Part shown: positions 18,662 through 27,552 of the stretch, piece after piece | Layout: each line of letters opens with the position of its first letter | Position numbering within the stretch: position 1 is the stretch's first letter | Assembly (NCBI RefSeq): GCF_018688335.1 | Contig: NZ_CP061316.1 | Location: forward strand, 1,736,001 to 1,800,000 | DNA from: Polynucleobacter sp. AP-Jannik-300A-C4 | GTDB taxonomy: Bacteria > Pseudomonadota > Gammaproteobacteria > Burkholderiales > Burkholderiaceae | DNA length: 64,000 nt | Reading direction: 5' to 3' | Made by a program: the position numbers and the translations under genes | The notes under the pieces: generated by a model | Seen by the model: the letters and a program-made list of their open reading frames with translations, nothing else | Database searches by the model: none | Told to the model about the DNA's origin: nothing

Positions 18662-19441
18662 TTAGTGGGCTAAAGTTTTAGCCCACTCAATATAGCGCTC
18701 CACCGGAATATCCTGAGCACGCGCTTTCAATTCAGATTCAGATAAAGAGAGTCGATCAGCAAAAGCCGATAGGTTGGTGCGTAGCATTTTTCTTCTCTGA
18801 GAAAACGCTGCGGCCACGACCTTTTCCAAGGCATGCCACTGCGCATCACTTAAGTTGAAGTCGCGTCGCGGAATCATGCGCACGACTGCTGAATTCACTT
18901 TAGGTTGTGGGTCGAAAGCTTCGGGCGGGACTTCTAAAACTTGCTCCATATCGTAGCGAGCTTGCAGCATGACAGATAGCCGGCTAAATTCAGAACCGCC
19001 AGCCTTAGAGACCATGCGCTCAACCACTTCAGCTTGGAGCATGAATACCTGCTCATCAATCGCATGGGCAGCAGAAACAAGATGAAAGAGTAATGGCGAG
19101 GAAATGTTGTAGGGCAAGTTACCAACTACCTTACACAGGCCACTATTAGCTGGACGCGCTTTTGCCCATTCGAGGAAGTCAAACTTAAGTGCATCTCCCT
19201 CGATGATATTGAGACCCTTGAGATTCTCTTGCTTCCAGTACGCGACCAAGTCTCGGTCAATTTCTAGAAGGTCTAAATGATCTAGGTTATTTAACAAAGG
19301 TCTTGTGAGTGCGCCAAGACCGGGGCCGATCTCAATAACATGCATATTTTCGCTGGGATTGATTGCAGCAATAATGGAATAAATTATTCCAGAATCCTGC
19401 AGAAAATTTTGGCCAAATCGTTTACGAGCGCGATGCGTCAT
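18662..19441 (-). CDS. rsmA: 16S rRNA dimethyladenosine transferase RsmA/KsgA
   Basis: A 259-residue SAM-dependent enzyme that dimethylates A1518 and A1519 in 16S rRNA. The SAM motif IGPGLGALT (38-46) and the catalytic NLPYNISS (108-115) are present, followed by the helical C-terminal domain. It is the last gene of lptD-surA-pdxA-rsmA, with a four-base gap after pdxA. The last codons form a 22-base near-perfect palindrome (18665-18686). Confidence 0.97.
   Translation of the reverse strand: MTHRARKRFGQNFLQDSGIIYSIIAAINPSENMHVIEIGPGLGALTRPLLNNLDHLDLLEIDRDLVAYWKQENLKGLNIIEGDALKFDFLEWAKARPANSGLCKVVGNLPYNISSPLLFHLVSAAHAIDEQVFMLQAEVVERMVSKAGGSEFSRLSVMLQARYDMEQVLEVPPEAFDPQPKVNSAVVRMIPRRDFNLSDAQWHALEKVVAAAFSQRRKMLRTNLSAFADRLSLSESELKARAQDIPVERYIEWAKTLAH
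18665..18686. repeat. palindrome at the end of rsmA
   Basis: The arms GTGGGCTAAA and TTTAGCCCAC flank a two-base centre, giving a 9-bp hairpin with a tetraloop in either transcript. It lies within the last codons of rsmA and just after the plsC stop codon. No strong T tract follows on either strand, so it is at best a weak bidirectional terminator or RNA 3'-end stabiliser. Confidence 0.6.
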
Positions 19442-19445
19442 GTCT

Positions 19446-20462
19446 TTAGATTCTTTTCTTGATATTTACTGCCAATTGATAGGCAAGTCGCAAAGCCTCC
19501 AATATGCTACCTGAGTCAGCTAAACCCTTACCAGCAAGGTCTAGAGCTGTACCATGATCTACTGAAGTCCGGATAATCGGCAAGCCTAAGGTGACATTCA
19601 CTCCACCACCAAAGCTCACAAACTTAAATGGTGCGAGACCCTGATCGTGATACATCGCAATGAATGCATCCACACTATCCAAGGCTTTGGCATCAAACAT
19701 CGTATCACCAGGATAAGGCCCACTCACCTGAATACCTAGATCTTTAGCAGCTTTGATAGCAGGTTCAATGACATCAATTTCTTCACGACCAAGGTAGCCT
19801 GATTCACCTGCATGAGGATTTAGTCCCGCCACCCGAATCACAGGCTTAGCAATGCCAAATTTTGTCTGCAAGTCCTGATCGACAATCTGAATCGTTTCTA
19901 AAAGATACTGTTGATTTAACGCTCCGGGAACTTCTCTCAAAGGTAAATGGGTTGTAACTAAAGCCACTCGGAGGTCGCGACTTTTCTGCAAACCTAAAAA
20001 ACCTGATGGTAATGTTGCGCATAACATCATGACAACATGCTCTTGATAGCAAAGCTGAGCTAGATATTCAGTATGTCCAGTAAATAAGTCGTCACGTGAA
20101 ACATTGCCCTCGTTGATAACACTCTTTTGTATAGGCGCAGTTACCACCGCATCAAAACGACCTTCAAGACATCCCTTAACAGCGGCATCCAGAATATTCA
20201 GGACATACTGAGCATTTTTAGGATTGAGCTGACCTGCAATTGCTGGGGTAGCTAAGGCGATCGATTCCACCTGCAGGCGGTTCGATAACTCTTGAGGAAT
20301 CTTACTCGCCGGAATCAAGCTGGGGTCAGCAAGCAAAGTAATCGTACTTGCGGGCTGCTCTTGCAAGAAGGCTAAAGCAGCTGCAAGAGAAACCTCTGGA
20401 CCAACCCCTGCGGGCTCTCCAGAACTAATGACTAAATTAACGAGGGCTGGCTGCTGGATCAT
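19446..20462 (-). CDS. pdxA: 4-hydroxythreonine-4-phosphate dehydrogenase
   Basis: A 338-residue NAD-dependent, metal-dependent dehydrogenase of pyridoxal-5'-phosphate synthesis (DXP-dependent route). Metal-ligand histidines are visible in GHTEYLAQ, AGLNPHAGE and MYHDQGLAPFK. SGEPAGVGPE near the N-terminus matches the family. It overlaps the end of surA by 26 bases, and lies between surA and rsmA exactly as in E. coli and other proteobacteria. Confidence 0.97.
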   Translation of the reverse strand: MIQQPALVNLVISSGEPAGVGPEVSLAAALAFLQEQPASTITLLADPSLIPASKIPQELSNRLQVESIALATPAIAGQLNPKNAQYVLNILDAAVKGCLEGRFDAVVTAPIQKSVINEGNVSRDDLFTGHTEYLAQLCYQEHVVMMLCATLPSGFLGLQKSRDLRVALVTTHLPLREVPGALNQQYLLETIQIVDQDLQTKFGIAKPVIRVAGLNPHAGESGYLGREEIDVIEPAIKAAKDLGIQVSGPYPGDTMFDAKALDSVDAFIAMYHDQGLAPFKFVSFGGGVNVTLGLPIIRTSVDHGTALDLAGKGLADSGSILEALRLAYQLAVNIKKRI

Positions 20463-21885
20463 CTGCGTTAATGATCTTCACCGTAGCGGTGTCGCGTAAT
20501 TCACGTAACCAATCTTGATAAGCCTGTTCGAACTTACGCTCACGGATTGCTGCGCGGGCAAATTGACGCTGCTTCTCCAGAGTTAATTGTGCTTCACGAC
20601 GCTCGAGCACCTGAATCAAATGCCAACCGAACTCGGTCTTCACTGGGTTGCTGACTTCACCAATTTGCAAGCGGTTCATAGCTTGATCAAACTCAGGAAC
20701 TAAATCACCAGGACCCATCCAACCCAGATTTCCACCGTTAGCAGCAGATCCATCTTCAGAATACTTTTTAGCCAGTTCGCCAAAATCAGCAGTCTTTGCG
20801 CGAACCTGGTCTCGATAGCCGGCGAGGCGTCTTTCAGCATCCTGATCCGTTAAACCAGCACGACTGCGCAATAAGATATGGCGAGACAAGGTCTGCGTCA
20901 CCATAATGTTTTGTGGGGTAGTTGTACCTTCTTGGGGAGGAGCTTGCTGCGGCTCAGGAGCACCAGTAGCTAAGGCGCGACGATCAAGAACCTTGAGTAC
21001 GTGATAGCCAGCCGGGCTTCTTACTACTGCATTAGCAAGTTGCCCGCTACCTGTATTTCTCACAGCCTCATAAAATAATTGCGGCAAGCGATCTGGTGTA
21101 CGGTAACCTAATTCCTGAAACTTAATTTTTGGATTGTCTTTTGCAGCCATTGCACCCAGCTGCAAAAAATCGACATCACCACGCGCTTCTCGCAATAAAG
21201 ATTCTGCTTGCTTCTTTGCTGCGGCCTGAGCACCAGCACCTGCACTCGCATCTACTGGAATAAAAATCTGAGCTACATCGATTTCCTCTGGCTCACCTTT
21301 AGCGGCTGGAGTAGATCGTGCCGCCCTTCCCCCTCCAGCTACTTCACGATTGCGGTCAGTAATGAAATTATCCACCTCTGCATCAGAAATCTTAATCTTG
21401 CCTTCTACCTCGCGCTCACGATAGCGACTAATGATTACATCATCACGCAACATTTCACGATAGCGATCATAGGTGCTTCCAGTCGCAGCAATTTTTACCT
21501 TCAGTTCAGCAACTGTTAATTTATTCTTAGCCGCTATATCACCAATAATCTTGTCGAGTTCCTTGTTGCTAACTGCAACACCTTCTTGCTCAGCATTTTG
21601 CAGTTGGATCTTTTCGACAATCAGACGCTCGAGCACGGTCTTACGTAAAGTCGCTGCGTCAGGAAGTTTGGTTCCCTGCTTTTGTAAGGCCGTAATGCGA
21701 TCATCAATCTCTTTACGCGTCACGTAGCCTGTATTTACGACCGCTGCAACACCATCAATATTACGAATTTTGCTATCAGCCGCAGTCTTTGAGCCATCTT
21801 GTGCAAGCGCGAACTGAGTCATAAGAGCAGTGCCAGCCAAAATCATGGCTGCAAGGGCTTGGTTAAATCGATTCCTACGCATCAT
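20437..21885 (-). CDS. surA: periplasmic chaperone/peptidyl-prolyl isomerase SurA
   Basis: A 482-residue precursor with a signal peptide ending near LAQDGS. A SurA N-terminal domain is followed by two parvulin (PpiC) domains (the second contains SRHILLRSRAG and GGNLGWMGPGDLVPEFD) and a C-terminal helix. It escorts outer-membrane proteins, LptD among them, to the BAM complex. An inserted Ala/Gly-rich segment near residues 185-225 and a Pro/Gln-rich linker between the two parvulin domains make it longer than E. coli SurA (428). Its start codon overlaps the lptD stop (ATGA). Confidence 0.95.
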   Translation of the reverse strand: MMRRNRFNQALAAMILAGTALMTQFALAQDGSKTAADSKIRNIDGVAAVVNTGYVTRKEIDDRITALQKQGTKLPDAATLRKTVLERLIVEKIQLQNAEQEGVAVSNKELDKIIGDIAAKNKLTVAELKVKIAATGSTYDRYREMLRDDVIISRYREREVEGKIKISDAEVDNFITDRNREVAGGGRAARSTPAAKGEPEEIDVAQIFIPVDASAGAGAQAAAKKQAESLLREARGDVDFLQLGAMAAKDNPKIKFQELGYRTPDRLPQLFYEAVRNTGSGQLANAVVRSPAGYHVLKVLDRRALATGAPEPQQAPPQEGTTTPQNIMVTQTLSRHILLRSRAGLTDQDAERRLAGYRDQVRAKTADFGELAKKYSEDGSAANGGNLGWMGPGDLVPEFDQAMNRLQIGEVSNPVKTEFGWHLIQVLERREAQLTLEKQRQFARAAIRERKFEQAYQDWLRELRDTATVKIINADDPAASPR

Positions 21886-24416
21886 TGATAGTTCTCGTAT
21901 ATTGAAGGTGGTATAGGCTTGGAAGTAGGCATGTATCCAGGAACATTTAGCTTCATGATATCAACTGGATTACTACCAGCGCTACCAAATCCCCTAAATT
22001 CTATTTGGAATAAAACCTGGGTAGTGGTTATTTGTGAGGTATTGAGCATTTGAGAGTAAGCACCGCGTAAGGTCCAGCAATCGCGCATCCACTCTAAACC
22101 CACTAAAGTGTTAAGCGTTTTAGTTGTTAACGCGTCATAACCCCATCGACCCAATGCTGAAACCTCTCGGGTGAGAGGCCACTGCCCAGATATATTGTAT
22201 TGATCAGTAGTCGTCTGAGCTAGTGTGCCCAGCGTATTATTTTGCACTGAAGCCTGTGTTGGAGGGCTCCAAACGTTTCTATACCCAAAATTCAAATTTC
22301 TACCAGGCGTAGGACGCCAGCTTCCACCAACGGTTGTCTGAACCAATTTATTTAACTGGGTGTTGTACTGCCCAAACATATCTGCACTAAAGTTACCTAG
22401 CAGGCGCACAGACGCTGAGCCCAAGGTATCGGAGTAGGTTGTTGGATTGGCAATGTTTCCATTAAGGCCAACTCGCTGCCCCGAAAATGCTTGGCGCTGT
22501 GCAAGGGTTACGTTAGCTCGCTCTGCGCCAGTATTAGCCTCAATCATCCGACTAGTTAAGCCACCAGTCAGCTTATTGTTATCCGCAATACGGTCATTAC
22601 CAATAAATGTATTTTCACTAAAAATTTGGGTAACACCAAAACCCGCATCTGCCGTATCAAACAGTGGAGTTTGAGCCTGACTTTCATAGGGGGTATAAAC
22701 ATAAAACGCTCTTGGCTCCATGGTGAGCAACATATCGCGCCCAAAGAAGCCCTTTAATTCAGCGGCATCTCTTTCAAACGCCAAACCAGAATCAAGACTG
22801 AATGTGGGTATGGTAAAGCCTTGTGCAGCTGGCGCTCCCACAGGGTTATATGGGGTGGCATTATAAGTATTCGACTGAAAGCTGACCTTAGGAGTGATGT
22901 AATAACCGGGTGTAATCTGAGGTAGTGACATTGCACCTTTAATAACTGTTCGATCTGCTTGGCTAAATGCACCTGGAGCAGTTGCCTGTAGGTTTCCACC
23001 AATGTTGTAAGCAAATCGGGTGTAGTCAGTTGAAAACGTTGTTACAGGGCCTGATGGCAAGGTAATGTATTTACCGCTAGCGTCAGCCACCGTTGGAGTT
23101 AAACGGTTGTTATAGGTGGCAGTGATATTCGGCAAAATATTGTAGGGAGATTGCACAGTCACCGTTGGATCAGGCTGCAATGTCTGGAAAGTCATCGCTC
23201 TTGCGGCAACCGTCCAATTGCTTAAACTTCCGGTTAAGTTCTTAGTAGTACCAACCTCTTGACGAAATTGATTGGTAACTGCGCCGGCAATACTTTGTGA
23301 AAAGTCGGTCGGATACAGGTTATCTGAAACCCGCGCCACATTGGCATAACCAGTCCAAGCACCAGCAATGGGGACACCACCCATACCCACTAAATCACCA
23401 CTAAAGTTCTGTCTTTGCTGCCAGTCATAGCGCCAACGATCCGTGCCAGTTTTGCGATCGTAAGGCAGATAGTCACCCATTAAGTTGCCAGAGTACTGCT
23501 TATCCAAAAACTGATACTTAGCGCCCAATTGCACTCCACGTTGGCCCATTACTCGAGGCAACAATAGCAAGTCACGATTAGGCGCAATATTGACGTAGTA
23601 GGGCGTCGTCACATCGATACCATTATTGGAGTTATAACCGGCTACCGGAGCCAGAATTCCGGAACGGCGTTGATTTGATGTTGGTGCAGTGAAGTACGGA
23701 ACATAAGCAATGGGAACATCAAAGAATCGCATGACACCGTTTGTACCAACCATTTCTTTTTGCTCGTTATCAATCTCAAGCGTACTAGCCGTGAAATACC
23801 AATCTAAGTTTTCTGGGGTGCAAGTTGTATAAGTTGCTTTATCAAATACAAATACATCTGAAGTTTCAATCGTTAATTTTTTTGCATTGCCACTTGCTCT
23901 GTTATCACGCAATTCGTAATTCGGAGATTCCATTTCACCATCACGAGCATCTACCCGAAAACGCGCCTTTGGTCCTTTGAAAGATGCATTACCTTTTGAA
24001 AATTCAGTATTGCCCAATAAGTTAGCTACATCAGAATCAGGATCATATTTAATTTCATCGGCTTTGATCACTGCACCGTTACGTCGAATTTGCGCACGTC
24101 CCTTTAAGCGCATTTCACGATCGACAATTCCATCAATCGAATCACTGGAAGTAAACGTCAATGCATTACCATCAGCGATAGGCTTACCAACCCGTAATTG
24201 ATCATCCAACTTTAAGACAGTGACATCGCCACGATCGGGGATTAATACGGAGTTAGCAGAGCTACCTAATGACTGTGATGAAGGAGGTAAAGGTGCAGGT
24301 GCCTGAGCCATACTTAAGTGGGCAAATTGCGACAATGCAACCCCCATCATTACGCGTAGGGTGACAGATAAAAAAAGAGGGGCACAAAGGCCAGCGCGAC
24401 GGCGATAATGACTCAT
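21882..24416 (-). CDS. lptD: LPS-assembly outer-membrane protein LptD
   Basis: An 844-residue precursor (E. coli 784) that inserts lipopolysaccharide into the outer leaflet together with LptE. It has an N-terminal signal region (a start at about residue 23 is an alternative), an OstA/LptA-like beta-jellyroll domain (about 80-220) and a large C-terminal beta barrel. The mature chain contains only two cysteines, one in the N-domain (TYTTCTPENLDW) and one late in the barrel (WMRDCWTL). A single inter-domain disulfide is therefore expected instead of the two in E. coli. It is the first gene of the operon and is divergent from amgK with a 32-base gap. Confidence 0.95.
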   Translation of the reverse strand: MSHYRRRAGLCAPLFLSVTLRVMMGVALSQFAHLSMAQAPAPLPPSSQSLGSSANSVLIPDRGDVTVLKLDDQLRVGKPIADGNALTFTSSDSIDGIVDREMRLKGRAQIRRNGAVIKADEIKYDPDSDVANLLGNTEFSKGNASFKGPKARFRVDARDGEMESPNYELRDNRASGNAKKLTIETSDVFVFDKATYTTCTPENLDWYFTASTLEIDNEQKEMVGTNGVMRFFDVPIAYVPYFTAPTSNQRRSGILAPVAGYNSNNGIDVTTPYYVNIAPNRDLLLLPRVMGQRGVQLGAKYQFLDKQYSGNLMGDYLPYDRKTGTDRWRYDWQQRQNFSGDLVGMGGVPIAGAWTGYANVARVSDNLYPTDFSQSIAGAVTNQFRQEVGTTKNLTGSLSNWTVAARAMTFQTLQPDPTVTVQSPYNILPNITATYNNRLTPTVADASGKYITLPSGPVTTFSTDYTRFAYNIGGNLQATAPGAFSQADRTVIKGAMSLPQITPGYYITPKVSFQSNTYNATPYNPVGAPAAQGFTIPTFSLDSGLAFERDAAELKGFFGRDMLLTMEPRAFYVYTPYESQAQTPLFDTADAGFGVTQIFSENTFIGNDRIADNNKLTGGLTSRMIEANTGAERANVTLAQRQAFSGQRVGLNGNIANPTTYSDTLGSASVRLLGNFSADMFGQYNTQLNKLVQTTVGGSWRPTPGRNLNFGYRNVWSPPTQASVQNNTLGTLAQTTTDQYNISGQWPLTREVSALGRWGYDALTTKTLNTLVGLEWMRDCWTLRGAYSQMLNTSQITTTQVLFQIEFRGFGSAGSNPVDIMKLNVPGYMPTSKPIPPSIYENYQ

Positions 24417-24432
24417 AGATCCAGACCCCGCT

Positions 24433-24438
24433 ATTATA
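24433..24438 (-). promoter_or_regulatory. putative -10 element for lptD
   Basis: A perfect TATAAT on the minus strand sits 16 bases upstream of the lptD start, implying a leader of about 10 bases. I see no good -35 hexamer, and the upstream half would lie within amgK codons. Weak support. Confidence 0.35.
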
Positions 24439-24448
24439 CGAATCGACC

Positions 24449-25450
24449 ATGACTGACTCTCGCTTAGACACCCTCCGTAACTGGCTAAAAGGCCTTGAAC
24501 CTAGCTGGCAATTAGATCTCCCCACTTTAGCCCCCGCCTCGGCAGATGCCAGCTTTCGACGGTATTTCCGGATTGAGTCCAAAAACCCGGATTTTCCGAC
24601 TTTGATCGTGATGGATGCCCCACCCCAACATGAACCCTTAGATGCCTTTATTAAGGTCGATTTATTGCTTGAAAATGCCGGTTTAAATGTCCCGAAAATT
24701 CTAGAAAAAAATGTCGTCGAGGGCTTTCTTTTACTCAACGATCTTGGCACTAAAACTTTCCTTGCAGAGCTCAATTCTCAGAGAGCGGATCATCTATACA
24801 AAGATGCGACACATGCTTTAGTACAGATGCAGTTAGCGAGCAAACCTGATGTCCTGCCAAACTATGATGAAGCACTTCTACAACGTGAGCTTGATTTATT
24901 TCCTAAGTGGTATTTAGAAAAGCATTTGCAGATGGAGTTAACTGAACTTCAAATCTCTCAAATGAAGCAAGCATTCGAACTCATTATTCAAAATAATCTT
25001 GCTCAATCAAAAGTCTACGTTCATCGAGACTATCACTCACGAAATCTGATGGTGACCGAAAAAAATAATCCCGGTGTTATCGATTTTCAAGATGCAGTTT
25101 ATGGCCCGATTACTTACGATGCTGCCTCCCTCTGGCGTGACGCATACATTGCATGGCCCGAAGAACGCGTGATAGATTGGGTCATTAAATTTTGGGAAGC
25201 TGGCCGCAAAGCAGGATTGCCAATGCCAGATGATTTTGGTCAGTTCTATCGTGACTTCGAGTGGATGGGCTTGCAGCGACACCTCAAAATTTTGGGGATT
25301 TTTGCAAGGCTATTTCATCGCGATGGTAAAGATGGCTATCTCAAAGATATTCCATTGGTACTCGAGTACGCGATTGCAACCACAAATCGCTATATTGAAT
25401 TAAAGCCCTTGGCACGTATTTTGGAATCGACACGCTCCAATCAGAATTAG
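24449..25450 (+). CDS. amgK: anomeric MurNAc/GlcNAc kinase (AmgK-like aminoglycoside phosphotransferase family)
   Basis: A 333-residue APH-fold kinase with the catalytic loop VHRDYHSRNLMV and the metal-binding VIDFQDAVYGP. Next to a MurU-like nucleotidyltransferase and divergent from lptD, it fits AmgK. In Pseudomonas, AmgK phosphorylates the anomeric carbon of recycled N-acetylmuramate (and GlcNAc), feeding UDP-MurNAc without MurA. The murU start follows after 12 bases. Together with anmK elsewhere in the window this suggests an intact recycling shortcut. Other APH-type kinases cannot be excluded from sequence alone. Confidence 0.85.
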   Translation: MTDSRLDTLRNWLKGLEPSWQLDLPTLAPASADASFRRYFRIESKNPDFPTLIVMDAPPQHEPLDAFIKVDLLLENAGLNVPKILEKNVVEGFLLLNDLGTKTFLAELNSQRADHLYKDATHALVQMQLASKPDVLPNYDEALLQRELDLFPKWYLEKHLQMELTELQISQMKQAFELIIQNNLAQSKVYVHRDYHSRNLMVTEKNNPGVIDFQDAVYGPITYDAASLWRDAYIAWPEERVIDWVIKFWEAGRKAGLPMPDDFGQFYRDFEWMGLQRHLKILGIFARLFHRDGKDGYLKDIPLVLEYAIATTNRYIELKPLARILESTRSNQN

Positions 25451-25462
25451 TCATCATCAATC

Positions 25463-26179
25463 ATGAATAAGCGCAATCTCGTTCCTTGCTTTTTACTGGC
25501 CGCAGGTCGAGGCGAACGCATGCGTCCACTAACCGATGAGCTGCCTAAACCACTCCTCACCATTAAAAACAAATCCTTACTCGCCTGGCATTTAGAAGCA
25601 CTCAGTGCGGCAGGCATTGAGAATGTAGTGATTAATCATGCTTGGCTTGGCAATAAGATTGAGCAAGCCCTAGGAAATGGCAGTCAATTTAATTTGAATA
25701 TTGCCTACTCTCCAGAAACTATCGCCTTAGAAACAGCAGGTGGCATTTGTAAAGCACTCCCCTTGCTGAACCCCAGCGATTATTTCTTAGTGATTAATGG
25801 GGATGTTTTTAGCCCAAATCTACCGATTGCGCAGCTTTTGGAACAAATTTCCAGTTTACGAAGCATGCCAAATCAACCTTTGGCACATCTTTTGATGGTT
25901 CCCAATCCAGTTCAACACCTCGAGGGGGACTTTTATCTAAAAGGCTCCCAAGTGGCCTCTGAATCTCTGGCCGATGCCGAAAAACTAACTTTTTCCGGTA
26001 TCGGCATCTACCATCGAGACCTCTTTAAAGATGTAGAGTTGGGTGTACCTGCTAAGTTAGCCCCACTCCTCAGGGAGGCTATGGCCAAAAATCGAGTGTC
26101 TGGTGAAAAATATGCCGGTCCGTGGCACGATGTAGGTACACCTCAACGATTACAAGAGCTCAATGCAGCGCATGAATAA
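25463..26179 (+). CDS. murU: N-acetylmuramate alpha-1-phosphate uridylyltransferase
   Basis: A 238-residue nucleotidyltransferase with the N-terminal motif LAAGRGERMRPLTDELPKPLL, the nucleotide-binding and catalytic loop of the family. The INGDVF motif supplies the metal-binding aspartate, and a late PWHDVGTPQRL closes the domain. It would use UTP to turn MurNAc-1-phosphate into UDP-MurNAc in cell-wall recycling. The pairing with amgK supports MurU over a mannose- or glucose-1-phosphate enzyme. The gene ends overlapping the pepP start. Confidence 0.87.
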   Translation: MNKRNLVPCFLLAAGRGERMRPLTDELPKPLLTIKNKSLLAWHLEALSAAGIENVVINHAWLGNKIEQALGNGSQFNLNIAYSPETIALETAGGICKALPLLNPSDYFLVINGDVFSPNLPIAQLLEQISSLRSMPNQPLAHLLMVPNPVQHLEGDFYLKGSQVASESLADAEKLTFSGIGIYHRDLFKDVELGVPAKLAPLLREAMAKNRVSGEKYAGPWHDVGTPQRLQELNAAHE

Positions 26180-27542
26180 GTCCACTATTTACCAACAACG
26201 CCGGGTTGAACTCGCAAAGCTGATCTGCGCCAAAACTAGCGGCGGCATTGTCATCATCACTACAGCACCCGAGACTGCGCGCAATCGCGATAGCGAGTTT
26301 CCTTATCGTCACGACAGCGATTTTTTCTACCTCACTGGTTTTGAAGAGCCAGGTGCAACACTCGTATTAAAGATTGCTGGATCAGCATCACAAGCACAAC
26401 TGGAATCACATCTCTTTTGCAGACCCAAAGATGCAGAGCGTGAGATTTGGGATGGCATTCGTTTAGGGCCAGAAGCTGCACCCTCAATCTTGGGCGTGGA
26501 ATATGCCTACAGCAATCATGAGCTAGATAAAAAATTGGGTGAGTTATTAGCAGATCAAGATGCGGTCTACATTCGTCTTTCAGAAAGCGCTGAAACAGAT
26601 CGTCGCTTACGTCATTGGATGAAACAAGTACGGTCTCAGGCACGTGCTGGAGTTAACCCACCATCTGAGTTTCATGATGTAGAGAGTTTGATTCATGAAA
26701 TGCGTCTCTTTAAAGATGCCCATGAAATCGATATCATGCGCCGCGCTGCCGAAATTTCTGCACGCGCGCATATTCGTGCTATGCAAACCTGTAAACCCGG
26801 TATGCGTGAATATCATCTCGAAGCTGAGCTTCTTCATGAATTCCGCTATAGCGGTGCGCAAAGCGTTGCATACAACAGCATTGTTGCTGGTGGTGCCAAC
26901 TCCTGCATTCTGCATTACCGTGCTGGTGATGCCGAACTACGTAGTGGTGAACTCTGTCTGATTGACGCGGGATGCGAGCTGGATGGCTACGCTTCAGACA
27001 TCACCCGTACATTTCCAGTGAATGGTCGGTTCACAGGGCCGCAACGTACGCTGTATGACATCACCCTAGCATCACAAGAGGCAGCAATTGCAGCAACCAA
27101 ACCTGGAAATACATTTATGCAGCCACATGAGGCAGCGTTAAAGGTGCTCACTCAAGGCCTGATTGATGAGAAGCTTCTCAAGCTTGCAGAAGTAGGTTCT
27201 TTAGACAATGCAATTGAGACTGGCGCCTATCGTCGCTTCTATATGCACCGCACCTCGCACTGGTTGGGTATGGATGTTCACGATGTCGGCTCGTATCGCG
27301 AACCACTGAGCACATCAACAGATTCCGCTGAAAAACCATGGCGTATTCTTAAATCTGGCATGGTCCTCACCATTGAGCCAGGCCTATACGTTCGCCCAGC
27401 AGATGATGTCGATGAACGCTTCTGGAATATTGGCATCCGCATTGAAGATGATGCAGTAGTGAATGACTCAGGATGTGAATTGATTTCTCGCGGCGTACCA
27501 GTCAAAGCTGATGAGATTGAAGCACTGATGAAGAATAATTAA
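26172..27542 (+). CDS. pepP: Xaa-Pro aminopeptidase
   Basis: A 456-residue metallopeptidase that removes N-terminal residues preceding proline. The N-terminal regulatory domain is followed by a pita-bread catalytic domain. The five metal ligands are readable: aspartates in DAGCELDGYASDITRTF, a histidine in HWLGMDVHDVG, and glutamates in LTIEPGLY and GIRIEDD. I start it at the ATG at 26172, overlapping the murU stop by eight bases; an ATG at 26163 would add three residues. The ubiH-like gene follows closely. Confidence 0.95.
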   Translation: MNKSTIYQQRRVELAKLICAKTSGGIVIITTAPETARNRDSEFPYRHDSDFFYLTGFEEPGATLVLKIAGSASQAQLESHLFCRPKDAEREIWDGIRLGPEAAPSILGVEYAYSNHELDKKLGELLADQDAVYIRLSESAETDRRLRHWMKQVRSQARAGVNPPSEFHDVESLIHEMRLFKDAHEIDIMRRAAEISARAHIRAMQTCKPGMREYHLEAELLHEFRYSGAQSVAYNSIVAGGANSCILHYRAGDAELRSGELCLIDAGCELDGYASDITRTFPVNGRFTGPQRTLYDITLASQEAAIAATKPGNTFMQPHEAALKVLTQGLIDEKLLKLAEVGSLDNAIETGAYRRFYMHRTSHWLGMDVHDVGSYREPLSTSTDSAEKPWRILKSGMVLTIEPGLYVRPADDVDERFWNIGIRIEDDAVVNDSGCELISRGVPVKADEIEALMKNN

Positions 27543-27552
27543 GTTGCGAAGC

